Origin: a virus
Length of the DNA stretch: 64,000 nucleotides
Direction: 5' to 3' (one strand)
Virus record (IMG/VR): IMGVR_UViG_3300036985_001509
Location: 27,447-91,446 of that record
Shown: positions 52,815-61,801 of the stretch, one piece after another
How the letters are laid out: every line of letters begins with the position of its first letter
Numbering within the stretch: the first letter of the stretch is position 1
Translations under genes and position numbers: made by a program
The notes under the pieces: model-generated
Databases searched by the model: none
Seen by the model: only the letters and a program-made list of their open reading frames with translations
Told to the model about the DNA's origin: nothing

Positions 52815-53853
52815 AGGACAAGTAAAAACAGAAGCAAACTATCGTGCTAAGGCAATTGATAGTTCGTCCAGCCTGAAGGAATTCAGCATGGACAGGAAGA
52901 AATACTATCGTAAGTATATCCTGGGTGAGACTGTAGAAGATAAAGACACCCAAGCAGCTACAATTGGTAGGGTGGTAGAAACTCTATTACTGGAACCAGA
53001 GCTATTTGATGAGAAATTTTATATGTCAGCTTGTGCTAGTGCCCCTACAGGATTAATGTTGGCGTTTGTAGAAGCTTTGTACAAGTTTACTAAAGAGGCC
53101 ACAGATGATAACGGTAATGTAACTAGAAGCTTTGAGGACATATCTAAAGATGCATATACAGAATCTGGATTCAAGATTAAGTATGATGCTGTCATTGGTA
53201 AGTTTGTAGGATCTGATGCAGAAATCTTCTACAACGAGATTCGCAAGGTGAGAAGTCAAAACCTCACTGTCATCACTACAGAGGATGTGAGTAATGCAGA
53301 GAAGATTGTAGAGGAGCTCCGCAACAATCCTGTTACTAAAGACGTGGTTAATCTTGTCAGTAGCCCACGCTATACAGTGCACAACCAGCTACAGGTGGAA
53401 GGATATGAGGTGGATGATCACAAGTTCAAGAGCATGATGGATAAGGTGATCGTTGATCACGAACAGCGAACAATCCAGGTGTATGATCTTAAGTGTACGT
53501 GGAGCGTAGAGAACTTCCTAGAGGAGTATTATCTCTATCGTAGAGCTTATATTCAGGCCTATTTGTATTTCTGGGCAGCGTTTAAGTTCAGAGATGACTA
53601 TAAGCTTGATGGCTATAGAGTTGATCCACCTATGTTTATTGTTTGTGACAGCACCAACTATTACAATCCATTGATATACACACTCTCCCATGGGGATCTA
53701 GAGGACGCATATAACGGTTTTACTCACAAGAATAGAGAATATGTGGGCGTTCAGGATCTAATTGAGGACCTGAAGTGGGCTCTTGAGAATAATGTGTGGA
53801 ACATTAGCAGAGAAAACAGCATTAACAATGGACTTGTAAACATTAGAGGATGA
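52807..53853 (+). CDS. PD-(D/E)XK exonuclease-like protein
   Basis: The 348-residue protein has an AATIGRVVETLLLEP helix near 50-64 and FKSMMDKVIVD plus VYDLKCTW near residues 203-228, the spaced Asp and D-x-K of PD-(D/E)XK recombination nucleases. Such phage exonucleases resect DNA for recombination with the Sak4/RecA proteins. It overlaps neighbours by 8 and 4 bases. Confidence 0.7.
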   Translation: MIKGQVKTEANYRAKAIDSSSSLKEFSMDRKKYYRKYILGETVEDKDTQAATIGRVVETLLLEPELFDEKFYMSACASAPTGLMLAFVEALYKFTKEATDDNGNVTRSFEDISKDAYTESGFKIKYDAVIGKFVGSDAEIFYNEIRKVRSQNLTVITTEDVSNAEKIVEELRNNPVTKDVVNLVSSPRYTVHNQLQVEGYEVDDHKFKSMMDKVIVDHEQRTIQVYDLKCTWSVENFLEEYYLYRRAYIQAYLYFWAAFKFRDDYKLDGYRVDPPMFIVCDSTNYYNPLIYTLSHGDLEDAYNGFTHKNREYVGVQDLIEDLKWALENNVWNISRENSINNGLVNIRG

Positions 53854-54404
53854 ATGATGTAAAAAAGACAATCACAAGCATATTTATGGTGCCCACCCTC
53901 AAGATACCAAGAGGTGAGCTGCAAGAGAATGGTTTTATCAATGGTTATGTTAGAGATGATAGCAGAGAGGTGCAGTATGATCACTGCATCTATCTGCTCT
54001 TTCAGCCTAAGAGCCTATACAAGTTCAGAGAGTTTCTGGATAGCGAATATGAACGAACCAAGTCTATTATTGATGACTATGATTACAACGATGGTTTTGT
54101 AGTGGTGGTTTATCAACTGGACAAGAAGTTTACTAAAGACTTCATGTTGATTAAAGAAGGTTTGTATTCCCGCACATCCAAGGACTTTCAGGCTCTATTC
54201 CCTAAGATAATCAAGATTAATAAGAACGGTTTGCAGCGAGATGAAATCAGCTTGCAATACCGTGTGTTCAATAGAACAGAAGACTTGATTAAGTTCTGGG
54301 AGGACAAACTAGGCGTAGAGTTTGATGATGACCAGGAGGTTTGGCATGCATTTATTACGGAAGATGAAATTCTTAACACTGAAAAACTCAAAGAGTATGT
54401 ATGA
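53850..54404 (+). CDS. Replication/repair region protein, unknown (184 aa)
   Basis: Mixed alpha/beta, acidic in the C-terminal third (VEFDDDQEVWHAFITEDE). The start overlaps the exonuclease stop by 4 bases. No family recognised. Confidence 0.55.
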   Translation: MNDVKKTITSIFMVPTLKIPRGELQENGFINGYVRDDSREVQYDHCIYLLFQPKSLYKFREFLDSEYERTKSIIDDYDYNDGFVVVVYQLDKKFTKDFMLIKEGLYSRTSKDFQALFPKIIKINKNGLQRDEISLQYRVFNRTEDLIKFWEDKLGVEFDDDQEVWHAFITEDEILNTEKLKEYV

Positions 54405-54609
54405 TAATCAAATAGCAGAAACGCTAAGAAAAACCTACGGAGATGAGAAGTTCAAGATCTATTGTGAGATGCAAGTGATTAGACACAAGCTTGCTAACAG
54501 AGAACTGGACAGACTTAGTGGTTCAGAAGACGAGAGCTATGAGCGCTACTTCTGGAAGACAAAGCTTGATGAAATTACTAAAAACGAAAAACTAAAAGAA
54601 AATGTATAA
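54397..54609 (+). CDS. Small charged protein, unknown (70 aa)
   Basis: ATG 54397 gives MYDNQIAETL; earlier in-frame starts inside the upstream gene are unlikely. Charged helix-rich sequence. Overlaps both neighbours by 8 bases. Confidence 0.55.
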   Translation: MYDNQIAETLRKTYGDEKFKIYCEMQVIRHKLANRELDRLSGSEDESYERYFWKTKLDEITKNEKLKENV

Positions 54610-55021
54610 TCTACTAGAAAAGTATCCCTACGCTACAGAGGCTATAAGGGATTGGTTTATGGGGAAGATGATCGAGTCTTTTAAAGACCAGAACGTCCCT
54701 AGTGATTTTAAAGAATACATGCGTCAGCAGGGAATTCCAAATGATAGGTTGGCTCAGATGATTCAAGGTAATCCCAGAGTGTTGTTTGATGTATTTGATG
54801 ATAACAACGTGATTATCAACGTATTGTGTATATACAAAGGTTTTACGTGGGATGTAGGAGATGTGAAAAGTGTTCAAGTGTATTCCTCTAGAAAGGAAGC
54901 TGAGGGTGCTGCTGTTGAACGCGCCTTTCAAATACTGGATGAAAAGTTAAACATTATTGTTTCTGAAACCAAAAACGATGAAAGACCAGATAGTACAACA
55001 AGTGATAACAAAATATTCTGA
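54602..55021 (+). CDS. Protein of the nucleotide-metabolism region, unknown (139 aa)
   Basis: Helix-rich first half (AIRDWFMGKMIESFKDQN), beta-rich middle with VLFDVFDDNNVIINV. No catalytic motif recognised. Confidence 0.5.
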   Translation: MYNLLEKYPYATEAIRDWFMGKMIESFKDQNVPSDFKEYMRQQGIPNDRLAQMIQGNPRVLFDVFDDNNVIINVLCIYKGFTWDVGDVKSVQVYSSRKEAEGAAVERAFQILDEKLNIIVSETKNDERPDSTTSDNKIF

Positions 55022-55229
55022 GCGCAGCGAAAGAGGTTATCAGAAGTATGGCACCACCTTAGAAGAGAATAACAGGGACGTCTACCTGAAACATCTTCAG
55101 GAGGAGCTTATGGACGCTACCCTCTACCTAGAGAAACTTATTACGTTAGAACAGGAGATGAGAATCCTCTGCATGAAGCATTTAGATAATAAGGAACTAG
55201 GTGATGCTGTAAGGAAATTAGTTAGCTAG
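54978..55229 (+). CDS. MazG-like small pyrophosphohydrolase candidate
   Basis: ATG 54978 gives an 83-residue protein. KYGTTLEENNRDVYLKHLQEELMDATLYLEKL has the Glu-Glu-x-x-Asp helix of MazG-like NTP pyrophosphohydrolases (quoted parts: EELMDATLYLEKL). Position before ribonucleotide reductase fits nucleotide-pool control. It is short for an active enzyme and may work as an oligomer. Confidence 0.5.
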   Translation: MKDQIVQQVITKYSERSERGYQKYGTTLEENNRDVYLKHLQEELMDATLYLEKLITLEQEMRILCMKHLDNKELGDAVRKLVS

Positions 55230-55252
55230 AATTTTCTAATTGTCTTGGAACT

Positions 55253-55290
55253 TAAGGGGTGGTGATTTAACTTCGCCACCCCTTATTTTT
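55253..55290 (+). terminator. Intrinsic terminator before ribonucleotide reductase
   Basis: Perfect 10-bp stem (55253-55262 with 55276-55285), 13-base loop, then TTTTT. Confidence 0.85.
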
Positions 55291-55314
55291 CACCTTTTAA
55301 AACACGATTTTTCT

Positions 55315-57165
55315 ATGGATTTAGGATTGGACGCACTAAGTAAATTAACAGTTTTTAGTAAGTACGCAAAGTATGTACCCGAATTAAAGCGAAGAGAGAC
55401 CTGGGAAGAGATTGTAGCCAGGTATGAGAGCATGATGATCAAGAAGTATCCTAAGCTGGAAAGCCAGATTAAGGAGACTTCTCAGTTCATTTTAAACAAG
55501 AAAGTGCTTCCTTCCATGAGAGCCCTGCAGTTTGCAGGACCAGCCGCTGAGGTGAACAACTCAAGAATCTACAACTGCTGCTATCTACCTATTGATAGCA
55601 TTCATAGCTTCAGTGAGACTATGTTCTTGCTATTGGGTGGTACAGGAGTGGGCTATAGTGTTCAGAAACAACACGTTGGACAGCTTCCAACTGTTACAAA
55701 GCCTGGTAAAGCTCGTAACTACTTGATTGAGGACAGCATTATGGGATGGGCAGACGCTATCAAGGTGCTCATGAAAGCCTATCTAGAGGGTGGTTTTATG
55801 CCCAAGTTTGACTTCAGAGCCATCCGCAAGAAGGGTGCTCGACTGGTTACAGCTGGTGGTAAAGCCCCTGGACCAGAGCCTTTAAAGATATGTCTGGCTC
55901 ATGTAGAGGCTGTTTTGAGCCGAATAGAGCCTGGTAATCAGCTCACACCTCTTCAGTGCCACGATATCCTGTGTCACATCGCAAACAGTGTACTGGCTGG
56001 TGGTATCCGCAGATCTGCTATGATTGCCCTGTTTAGCCATGATGATGAGGAAATGATCACCTGCAAGTATGGTAACTGGTGGGAGACTAATGAACAGCGT
56101 GGTAGAGCTAATAACTCTGCTGTACTTCTCAGAGGGGATGTCGTAGCTCAGGAGTTCTTTGATCTCTGGAAGCGCATTGAAGCTTCTGGATCAGGGGAGC
56201 CTGGGATTTATTGGACAAACAATCTAGACTGGGGAACTAATCCCTGCTGTGAGATTGCTCTCAGACCCTATCAGTTCTGTAACCTGTGTGAGGTGAATGT
56301 AAGTGATGTAGTTAATCAGCAGGACCTGAATGATCGTGTTACAGCAGCTGCGTTCTTTGGAACTCTGCAGGCTGGATTTACAGACTTTCACTACCTAAGA
56401 CCCATTTGGTCTAAAACCACCCAGAAAGATGCCCTCCTTGGGATAGGCATGACTGGGATTGGGTCAGGGGAAATCTTGAAATATAACCTAGCAGCTGCAG
56501 CACGTGTGGCCAAGATGACTAATGCTATCATTAGCGAGCAGATTGGTACAAATGAAGCAGCACGTGTAACATGCATTAAGCCTTCTGGTACAACCAGCCT
56601 TGTTCTGGGAACAGCTAGCGGTATACATGCCTGGCACAACGATTATTACCTGCGCACTATGCGTTTTGGTAAGAATGAAGATGTGGCTAGCTATCTAATG
56701 GTAAACCATCCAGAACTGGTTGAGGATGATGTACTTAGACCACATGATACTGTCTGTGTGCGCATTCCTGTAAAGGCGCCTGAAGGGTCCATTTTCCGTA
56801 CAGAGAGCCCTCTTGAAACATTAGAGCGTGTCAAGAAGTTCTCCATCGAGTGGATCAAAGAAGGTCACCTGATAGGAGACAATACACACAACGTATCAGC
56901 CACTATTTCTCTTAAGCCCGAAGAATGGCCTATTGCAGGAGAGTGGATGTGGGACAATAGACAATTTTACAATGGCCTAAGTGTTCTCCCTTATTTTGGA
57001 CACACTTACAAACAGGCTCCTTTTGAAGACATCACAGAGGAAGAATATAATAACAGGCTTGCTACCCTTCATACACTAGATCTCACCAAGGTGACAGAAC
57101 TAGACGATGCTGTAGAATTTTCTCAAATTGCAAGTTGTGCGGGAGGGGCTTGTGAAGTACAGTAA
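55315..57165 (+). CDS. Adenosylcobalamin-dependent (class II) ribonucleotide reductase
   Basis: ATG 55315 (616 residues) lies after the terminator; an upstream TTG would place the start inside the hairpin. The protein shows NNSRIYNCCYLPID near 81-94, LLGGTGVGYSVQK near 104-116, NPCCEIALRPYQFCNLCEVN near 306-325 (active-site Cys region), ASGIHAW near 431-437 and a C-terminal CAGGACEVQ redox tail. This matches class II (B12-dependent) NrdJ/RTPR enzymes, somewhat short. It supplies deoxynucleotides. No thioredoxin is seen next to it. Confidence 0.85.
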   Translation: MDLGLDALSKLTVFSKYAKYVPELKRRETWEEIVARYESMMIKKYPKLESQIKETSQFILNKKVLPSMRALQFAGPAAEVNNSRIYNCCYLPIDSIHSFSETMFLLLGGTGVGYSVQKQHVGQLPTVTKPGKARNYLIEDSIMGWADAIKVLMKAYLEGGFMPKFDFRAIRKKGARLVTAGGKAPGPEPLKICLAHVEAVLSRIEPGNQLTPLQCHDILCHIANSVLAGGIRRSAMIALFSHDDEEMITCKYGNWWETNEQRGRANNSAVLLRGDVVAQEFFDLWKRIEASGSGEPGIYWTNNLDWGTNPCCEIALRPYQFCNLCEVNVSDVVNQQDLNDRVTAAAFFGTLQAGFTDFHYLRPIWSKTTQKDALLGIGMTGIGSGEILKYNLAAAARVAKMTNAIISEQIGTNEAARVTCIKPSGTTSLVLGTASGIHAWHNDYYLRTMRFGKNEDVASYLMVNHPELVEDDVLRPHDTVCVRIPVKAPEGSIFRTESPLETLERVKKFSIEWIKEGHLIGDNTHNVSATISLKPEEWPIAGEWMWDNRQFYNGLSVLPYFGHTYKQAPFEDITEEEYNNRLATLHTLDLTKVTELDDAVEFSQIASCAGGACEVQ

Positions 57166-57328
57166 GTTTGATCTTATAGAGGGCATGCATTATTACCTAG
57201 AAGGTAATAAGGTGGTGTTTACAGAGCTGTTCCATAAACAACGTGGCTATTGTTGTGGTGCGGGCTGTAAACATTGCCCTTTTGATCCAAAGCACAATAA
57301 AGGAAATAAGAAGACGAAAAAAGTTTGA
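57152..57328 (+). CDS. DUF5522-like Cys protein
   Basis: GTG 57152 is a plausible start overlapping the RNR stop; ATG 57185 is an alternative. FHKQRGYCCGAGCKHCPFDP matches the DUF5522 Cys motif known from Bacteroidota (YHLKRGYCCxxxCRHCPY). The protein is about 58 residues, with a Lys-rich tail. Possibly a redox or metal protein aiding RNR (inference). Confidence 0.65.
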   Translation: MKYSKFDLIEGMHYYLEGNKVVFTELFHKQRGYCCGAGCKHCPFDPKHNKGNKKTKKV

Positions 57329-57344
57329 TTCGACAGTTAACGAA

Positions 57345-57380
57345 AGCCCTGGGTGTGTCTACACTCGGGGCTAATTTTTT
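57345..57380 (+). terminator. Intrinsic terminator after RNR/DUF5522
   Basis: 12-bp stem (57345-57356 with 57361-57372, two G-U pairs), 4-base loop GTCT, then AATTTTTT. Confidence 0.9.
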
Positions 57381-57413
57381 GTAAAAAAGTTAGGTTTTCA
57401 TAGGGAAAACCGT

Positions 57414-57421
57414 TATATTTG
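57414..57421 (+). promoter_or_regulatory. TAnnTTTG element before recA-like gene
   Basis: TATATTTG matches the -7 element exactly. No TTTG is found at the -33 distance (TTAGG there), as at the tRNA promoter. It is 22 bases before the ATG at 57443. Confidence 0.6.
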
Positions 57422-57442
57422 TGTATTAAACAACAACTACAT

Positions 57443-58477
57443 ATGGCAAAGGCAAAACAAGAAAACTCTGAATCCAAACAGAGTAAATTTCAAGAAGCAT
57501 TAGACAAATTAAACAAGACGTATGGTGTAGGCACAGTGCTTGCACTAGACAGTAAAACTGGTGGTGATTATGACATCATCAGCACAGGGTCACTTGGTTT
57601 TGATTACATTACACTAGGTGTGGGTGGCTTTGTAAAAGGTCGCATGTATGAACTGATGGGATGGGAGGGTACAGGCAAATCAACCATCTGCGGTCATGCT
57701 GCAGCAGAGTGTCAAAGAAAAGGAGGTACTGTTCTGTATATTGATGGCGAGCATGCTGTTGATAAGAAATACTTTCAGGCCCTGGGTGTAGATACAACTA
57801 AAATGTTGATTGCTCAACCTGCTTGTGGTGAGGAAGGATTCAACATTGCTATGGAGATGATCAACACTGGAGAAATTGACCTAGTAATTATTGACTCAGA
57901 CTCATCACTTATTCCTAAGAAGGTGTTAGATGGTGAGGTGGGTGATAGTGCTATTGGTAAGAAAGCTGTTCTGAACAGCAATGCCTATCCTAAGCTGAAG
58001 ACAGCCCTAGCTGCAAACAATGTTTGCATGATTGTAATCAGTCAGTATCGCGAGAAGATTGGTGTTATGTTTGGTAATCCCACCACAACACAAGGAGGAC
58101 ATGCGCTGAAGTTTTACAGTGATTGTAGAATTGAGGTGAGCAGAAGCCTTGCAAAAGAGGGGGACGTCACTTATGGTAATCTAACTAAGGTGAAAGCTAC
58201 CAAGAACAAACTAAATCCTCCCTACCGTATGGCTAGCTTTGAAATCATCTATGGTGAGGGTATTGATAAGGTAGGTGAAACACTCACTCTCATGAACGAG
58301 TATGAGGTGGGTAGGAAGTATGGCAAAACCATGACTTTCAATGAAACTAAGTATGACCTGGAAGAGTTTAAGAGAATGCTTTTAGACAACCCTGAGTTCT
58401 ACGCAGAGATTAAAACCGCTATTCTTGACAAAATAAAACAAGCAGATGTCCTCCAGGAAGCCGAAGATCAGATTTAA
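57443..58477 (+). CDS. RecA-like recombinase
   Basis: ATG 57443 gives 344 residues; the TTG/ATG upstream is unlikely because the promoter overlaps it. Walker A WEGTGKST lies near residues 72-79, Walker B LVIIDSDSS near 148-156, and a VVISQYREK-like strand (MIVISQYREK) near 197. It is shorter than bacterial RecA and fits phage UvsX/RecA types. It works with the exonuclease and Sak4-like proteins in recombination-dependent replication. The end overlaps dUTPase by 32 bases. Confidence 0.85.
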   Translation: MAKAKQENSESKQSKFQEALDKLNKTYGVGTVLALDSKTGGDYDIISTGSLGFDYITLGVGGFVKGRMYELMGWEGTGKSTICGHAAAECQRKGGTVLYIDGEHAVDKKYFQALGVDTTKMLIAQPACGEEGFNIAMEMINTGEIDLVIIDSDSSLIPKKVLDGEVGDSAIGKKAVLNSNAYPKLKTALAANNVCMIVISQYREKIGVMFGNPTTTQGGHALKFYSDCRIEVSRSLAKEGDVTYGNLTKVKATKNKLNPPYRMASFEIIYGEGIDKVGETLTLMNEYEVGRKYGKTMTFNETKYDLEEFKRMLLDNPEFYAEIKTAILDKIKQADVLQEAEDQI

Positions 58478-58892
58478 AAAGAAAGATGAGCAGACCAAGC
58501 TACCTGTAAAGGGTAGCTTGACTGCTGCTTGTTTTGATGTATTTGCCCACAGTGTTAAGATTGAACGTCCTAATAAGATGATTATTGGGCTAGGATTTAG
58601 CACAGAAATCCCTACGGGGTATAGAGGAGTGATTGCTCCTCGTAGTAGTTTATCCAAAACTGACTGGATACTAGGTAACTCTATTGGTATTATAGACTCA
58701 GACTATCGTGGTGAATGGATGGTTGTGTTTAAATGCCTAGGAGAGATGATTTATCAGCCTCTGCCCTATGGGGTAGGTGAAAGATGTGCTCAGATTTACT
58801 TTGAGCCAGTGCAAGGATTCTATATGGAGGAAGTAGATGAGCTCTCTGACACTGAACGTGGAGAAGGAGGTTTTGGATCAACTGGTAAATAG
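58446..58892 (+). CDS. dut: dUTPase (deoxyuridine triphosphatase)
   Basis: All five dUTPase motifs are visible in this 148-residue protein: AACFDVFA (I), PRSSLSKT (II), GIIDSDYRGE (III), GERCAQIYF (IV) and RGEGGFGSTGK (V). It hydrolyses dUTP to dUMP to keep uracil out of phage DNA and to feed dTMP synthesis. It overlaps the recA-like gene by 32 bases. Confidence 0.95.
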   Translation: MSSRKPKIRFKKKDEQTKLPVKGSLTAACFDVFAHSVKIERPNKMIIGLGFSTEIPTGYRGVIAPRSSLSKTDWILGNSIGIIDSDYRGEWMVVFKCLGEMIYQPLPYGVGERCAQIYFEPVQGFYMEEVDELSDTERGEGGFGSTGK

Positions 58893-58898
58893 TTTTCT

Positions 58899-59120
58899 AT
58901 GAGTAAACTTATATTGTCTGTCGATCAGGATGAAATGAGTTTGTTTAACAAACAGTATCTCAGTCTTCCAGAGCTCTGTGATGAGATTGAGGCAAGGTTA
59001 GAGAACAAACCAGACGGTCGTAAGCGCAAGGATGTGGCTAAATGGAAGGAGGAAACTAACTTCCTGATAGACATGTACAATGCTAAGGCTAAGTTTAAAA
59101 CCTACAACAAAGTAAAGTGA
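58899..59120 (+). CDS. Small protein, unknown (73 aa)
   Basis: Helical, basic C-terminus (YNAKAKFKTYNKVK) with EARLENKPDGRKRKD in the middle. Overlaps the next start by 4 bases. Confidence 0.55.
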   Translation: MSKLILSVDQDEMSLFNKQYLSLPELCDEIEARLENKPDGRKRKDVAKWKEETNFLIDMYNAKAKFKTYNKVK

Positions 59121-59530
59121 AATGTAAAACATGTGGAGCAAATGCTGAAAGTGAATACTGTTTTAGGCACAAACCCAGAAAACCCCTACCTAGAACGTCC
59201 AGTAGATTTGCTAAAAAACTGGACAAACCTGTAAAATCTGAAGAGGAAATTCGACAGATTTCCGAAATGAGGGAGTTTTTCTTACAATTATGGAAAAAAC
59301 TTCCTCATTATTCTATGGTTAGTGGAAAATATTTGGGAAAAGAGCCTTTAACAGTATTCTTTCATCATGTTCTTCCCAAAGAAAAGTACCCAGAAGCTTC
59401 TTTGGATGAACAAAATATCATACTTTTAACGCTAGAGGAGCACAATCAAGTGGAAATGGATATCTACAGATATGAGGAAGTGAATATTAGACGTAATCTT
59501 CTAAAAGCTAAGTATGAAAGAGCCAAATAG
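59117..59530 (+). CDS. HNH/NinG-like protein
   Basis: CKTCGANAESEYC opens the 137-residue protein (zinc-binding), and FFHHVLPKEKYPEASLDEQN (quoted in part) followed by LTLEEHNQVEMDI carries an H...H-N-x-H-like pattern of HNH or NinG-type recombination nucleases. Overlaps PhoH-like gene by 17 bases. Likely a structure-specific nuclease, not verified. Confidence 0.55.
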   Translation: MKCKTCGANAESEYCFRHKPRKPLPRTSSRFAKKLDKPVKSEEEIRQISEMREFFLQLWKKLPHYSMVSGKYLGKEPLTVFFHHVLPKEKYPEASLDEQNIILLTLEEHNQVEMDIYRYEEVNIRRNLLKAKYERAK

Positions 59531-60173
59531 AGAGCGTAAGGCTGATATCAAATCGATAAATGCCATACAGCTTAATGAGGAACAGAAGGAGGCAAAGAGG
59601 TTAATCATTGAGAATCAAATAGTTATAATCACTGGTAGAGCTGGATGTGGTAAGAGCCTTGTATGTGCTCAGGCATCCCTTGATTTTCTTAAGAAGAAAC
59701 AAGTGGATTGTGTTTACAACACCAGAGCTGCCATTGAGGTGGGAAGAAGCTTAGGCTTTCTGCCTGGTTCAGTTGGTGAAAAGTTTGATCCTTATATGGA
59801 AGCCTTTATTGAGAACCTCAACAAATGCTGTTCTGATAAAAAGGAGGTGGATAAGCTTATAGAAGATGACAAGATAAAAGCTCTTCCAGTTCAGTTCATC
59901 CGTGGTAAGACAATCGATGATGTATTGATTGTAGAGGAGGCTCAGAACCTCACAAAGGCAGAGATGCTAGCAATCATTACACGCCTTGGTAAGACAGGTA
60001 AGATTATCATCAATGGAGACAATGAACAGAAGGATATCAAAGATGAGTTTAATGGACTCAGCTATGCGATTGAGCTCTCCAAGAAGATCAAGGAGATTAA
60101 ATGGATTAAGCTGAAGGTGAATCACAGAAGTGATCTAGTAGGCAAAATCCTGGATTATGAGTATGGAAAATAA
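59514..60173 (+). CDS. PhoH-like ATPase
   Basis: The 219-residue protein has ITGRAGCGKSLVCAQA near residues 35-50 (Walker A) and VLIVEEAQNLTKAEML near 138-153 (Walker B) followed by RLGKTGKIIINGDNEQKD, the PhoH/KOW-less ATPase pattern common in phages. Its role in phages is not settled; RNA or nucleotide processing is proposed. Confidence 0.85.
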   Translation: MKEPNRERKADIKSINAIQLNEEQKEAKRLIIENQIVIITGRAGCGKSLVCAQASLDFLKKKQVDCVYNTRAAIEVGRSLGFLPGSVGEKFDPYMEAFIENLNKCCSDKKEVDKLIEDDKIKALPVQFIRGKTIDDVLIVEEAQNLTKAEMLAIITRLGKTGKIIINGDNEQKDIKDEFNGLSYAIELSKKIKEIKWIKLKVNHRSDLVGKILDYEYGK

Positions 60174-60202
60174 ACTATCAAATATTTAAAATCACACAAC
60201 AA

Positions 60203-60502
60203 ATGAGTAATCAATTCTTCTACACTCGTAAAGAGTTAAAGAGTGGTACACCAGAAAACCCTGTGTACACTGAATTCCGTGACAGTTTTAACATCAACAA
60301 GGTGATTCGTTCTGTAGCCATTGAGGACGGACGTGTAATGATCTTATTGGATGACTTGCATGAGCGTGCTCAAGAGGTGCCTGAGGTTGATCCCCGTACC
60401 AACAAGGTGAAAGGTGTCAAGCGCCAAAGAAACACATTCCAGTCTGAAATCTATCTTGAAGGAGAAGACGTAAACCGTTTTTACAATGCAACATCAATCT
60501 GA
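60203..60502 (+). CDS. Conserved small protein, unknown (99 aa)
   Basis: A leader AAATCACAC precedes the ATG at 60203. Mixed alpha/beta with DDLHERAQEVPEVDPRTN. Overlaps the glycosyltransferase start by 17 bases, so it may belong to that cluster. Confidence 0.55.
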   Translation: MSNQFFYTRKELKSGTPENPVYTEFRDSFNINKVIRSVAIEDGRVMILLDDLHERAQEVPEVDPRTNKVKGVKRQRNTFQSEIYLEGEDVNRFYNATSI

Positions 60503-61265
60503 ACTACCATTCATCAGTTGTAAGTGCATCACCTACGGTAGGGTGGACACGCTTGAGGAAAGTTTAAACGCTTTCCTCAAGCAGGACTACCCTGCTGATA
60601 AGTGTGAGCTCATTATAGTTAATGACTACCCCATGCAGACATTAGTTTACAATCACCCTCAGGTGAAGGTGTTTAATGTGAGTCACACATTTAGTACCAT
60701 CGGTGATAAGGAAAACTTTGCTACAAAGCTTTGTGATGGGGATATCATTTGCCAATGGGATGATGATGATGTGGCTGCATCTTGGCATTTAAAGAATGTA
60801 GCTAAATACTTTACAGATGACGTAAACATCCTACACTGGAATCCAGGAGTGTTCTTTAATGGTGATAGCATCACTAGCATCACCTGGATAGGTAACTCTG
60901 GTATTGTATTCAGGAAGTCTGCATGGGAAGCTATTGGTGGTCATCCCATCGAGAATGCTGGATACGATATGACATTCATCGAGCGCCTACATGCTTACGG
61001 AGGAAGACTATTTGCTGCTCCTCCCAAGGAAGAAGCTAGCTGGTTCTATATGTGGGGAGGACGTGGTTATCACATGTCTGGTCAAGGACACGATAAACCT
61101 GGTCAACCTAATGTAATACAGAGACACAGCACTCACATTGAAAATCTTAGGCAGCAAGGTAAGATACCTACAGGAGATGTGCTTCTGGTTCCTAGATTTA
61201 AACATGATTACGATCAAATGGTAAAAGACTATGTTAGTAGACTTCATAATCCCAACGTACAGTAG
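60486..61265 (+). CDS. Family 2 glycosyltransferase
   Basis: The GT-A opening ISCKCITYGRVDTLEESLNAFLKQ (in part) and LIIVNDYP, with QWDDDD near residue 93 as the DxD metal site and an ENAGYDMTFIERL acceptor-side segment near 160, are characteristic. 259 residues. It transfers a sugar to an unknown acceptor, possibly virion Thr tracts or a surface glycan. Overlaps the next gene by 35 bases. Confidence 0.85.
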   Translation: MQHQSELPFISCKCITYGRVDTLEESLNAFLKQDYPADKCELIIVNDYPMQTLVYNHPQVKVFNVSHTFSTIGDKENFATKLCDGDIICQWDDDDVAASWHLKNVAKYFTDDVNILHWNPGVFFNGDSITSITWIGNSGIVFRKSAWEAIGGHPIENAGYDMTFIERLHAYGGRLFAAPPKEEASWFYMWGGRGYHMSGQGHDKPGQPNVIQRHSTHIENLRQQGKIPTGDVLLVPRFKHDYDQMVKDYVSRLHNPNVQ

Positions 61266-61797
61266 ACCTGCTCCACTCAGATGCATGATTGCATCTCTTA
61301 TAGCCCAAACCAATCCTAGTTGGAGAGCTAATGTAGTAATTGACAATCCTGAGGATGTAGATAATGTAAAGCTTGTAGAGAGTTTTGCTGATGACAGAAT
61401 CAGATGGACCAAGATGGACAAGCGCTACAATGACTGGGGACACACTCCCCGTGAGTTTGGTAAGCAGATGAGTGAGTGTCAGTATGTTATCATGACTGGT
61501 GATGACAACTATTACACTCCCAACTTTGTACATGAGTTAGAGCTCCGAACAGAGTCCAATCCTGGTATGGTATACTGGGACATGGTTCATTCGCACTTTC
61601 AGTATGCTTATTTCAAATGTGTCCCTGCAGGGGGTCAGATTGATATGGGAGCTTTTGCTACACGCAGAGATTTAGCCCAGCAGATCTATCTAGGTGTAGA
61701 ATATGCTGCTGACGGATGGTTCGTAGAACAGTTTAAACAGAAGTTTCCAGGAGAAAACATTGCCAGAATAGATAAAGTATTATTCGTACACAACTAA
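61231..61797 (+). CDS. Family 2 glycosyltransferase-like
   Basis: FIIPTYSRPAPLRCMIASL at the N-terminus and VIMTGDDNYY near residue 90 (the DDN replacing DxD) mark a GT2 fold. 188 residues, so the C-terminal region is short. Follows directly on the first glycosyltransferase. Confidence 0.75.
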   Translation: MLVDFIIPTYSRPAPLRCMIASLIAQTNPSWRANVVIDNPEDVDNVKLVESFADDRIRWTKMDKRYNDWGHTPREFGKQMSECQYVIMTGDDNYYTPNFVHELELRTESNPGMVYWDMVHSHFQYAYFKCVPAGGQIDMGAFATRRDLAQQIYLGVEYAADGWFVEQFKQKFPGENIARIDKVLFVHN

Positions 61798-61801
61798 TTT
61801 T

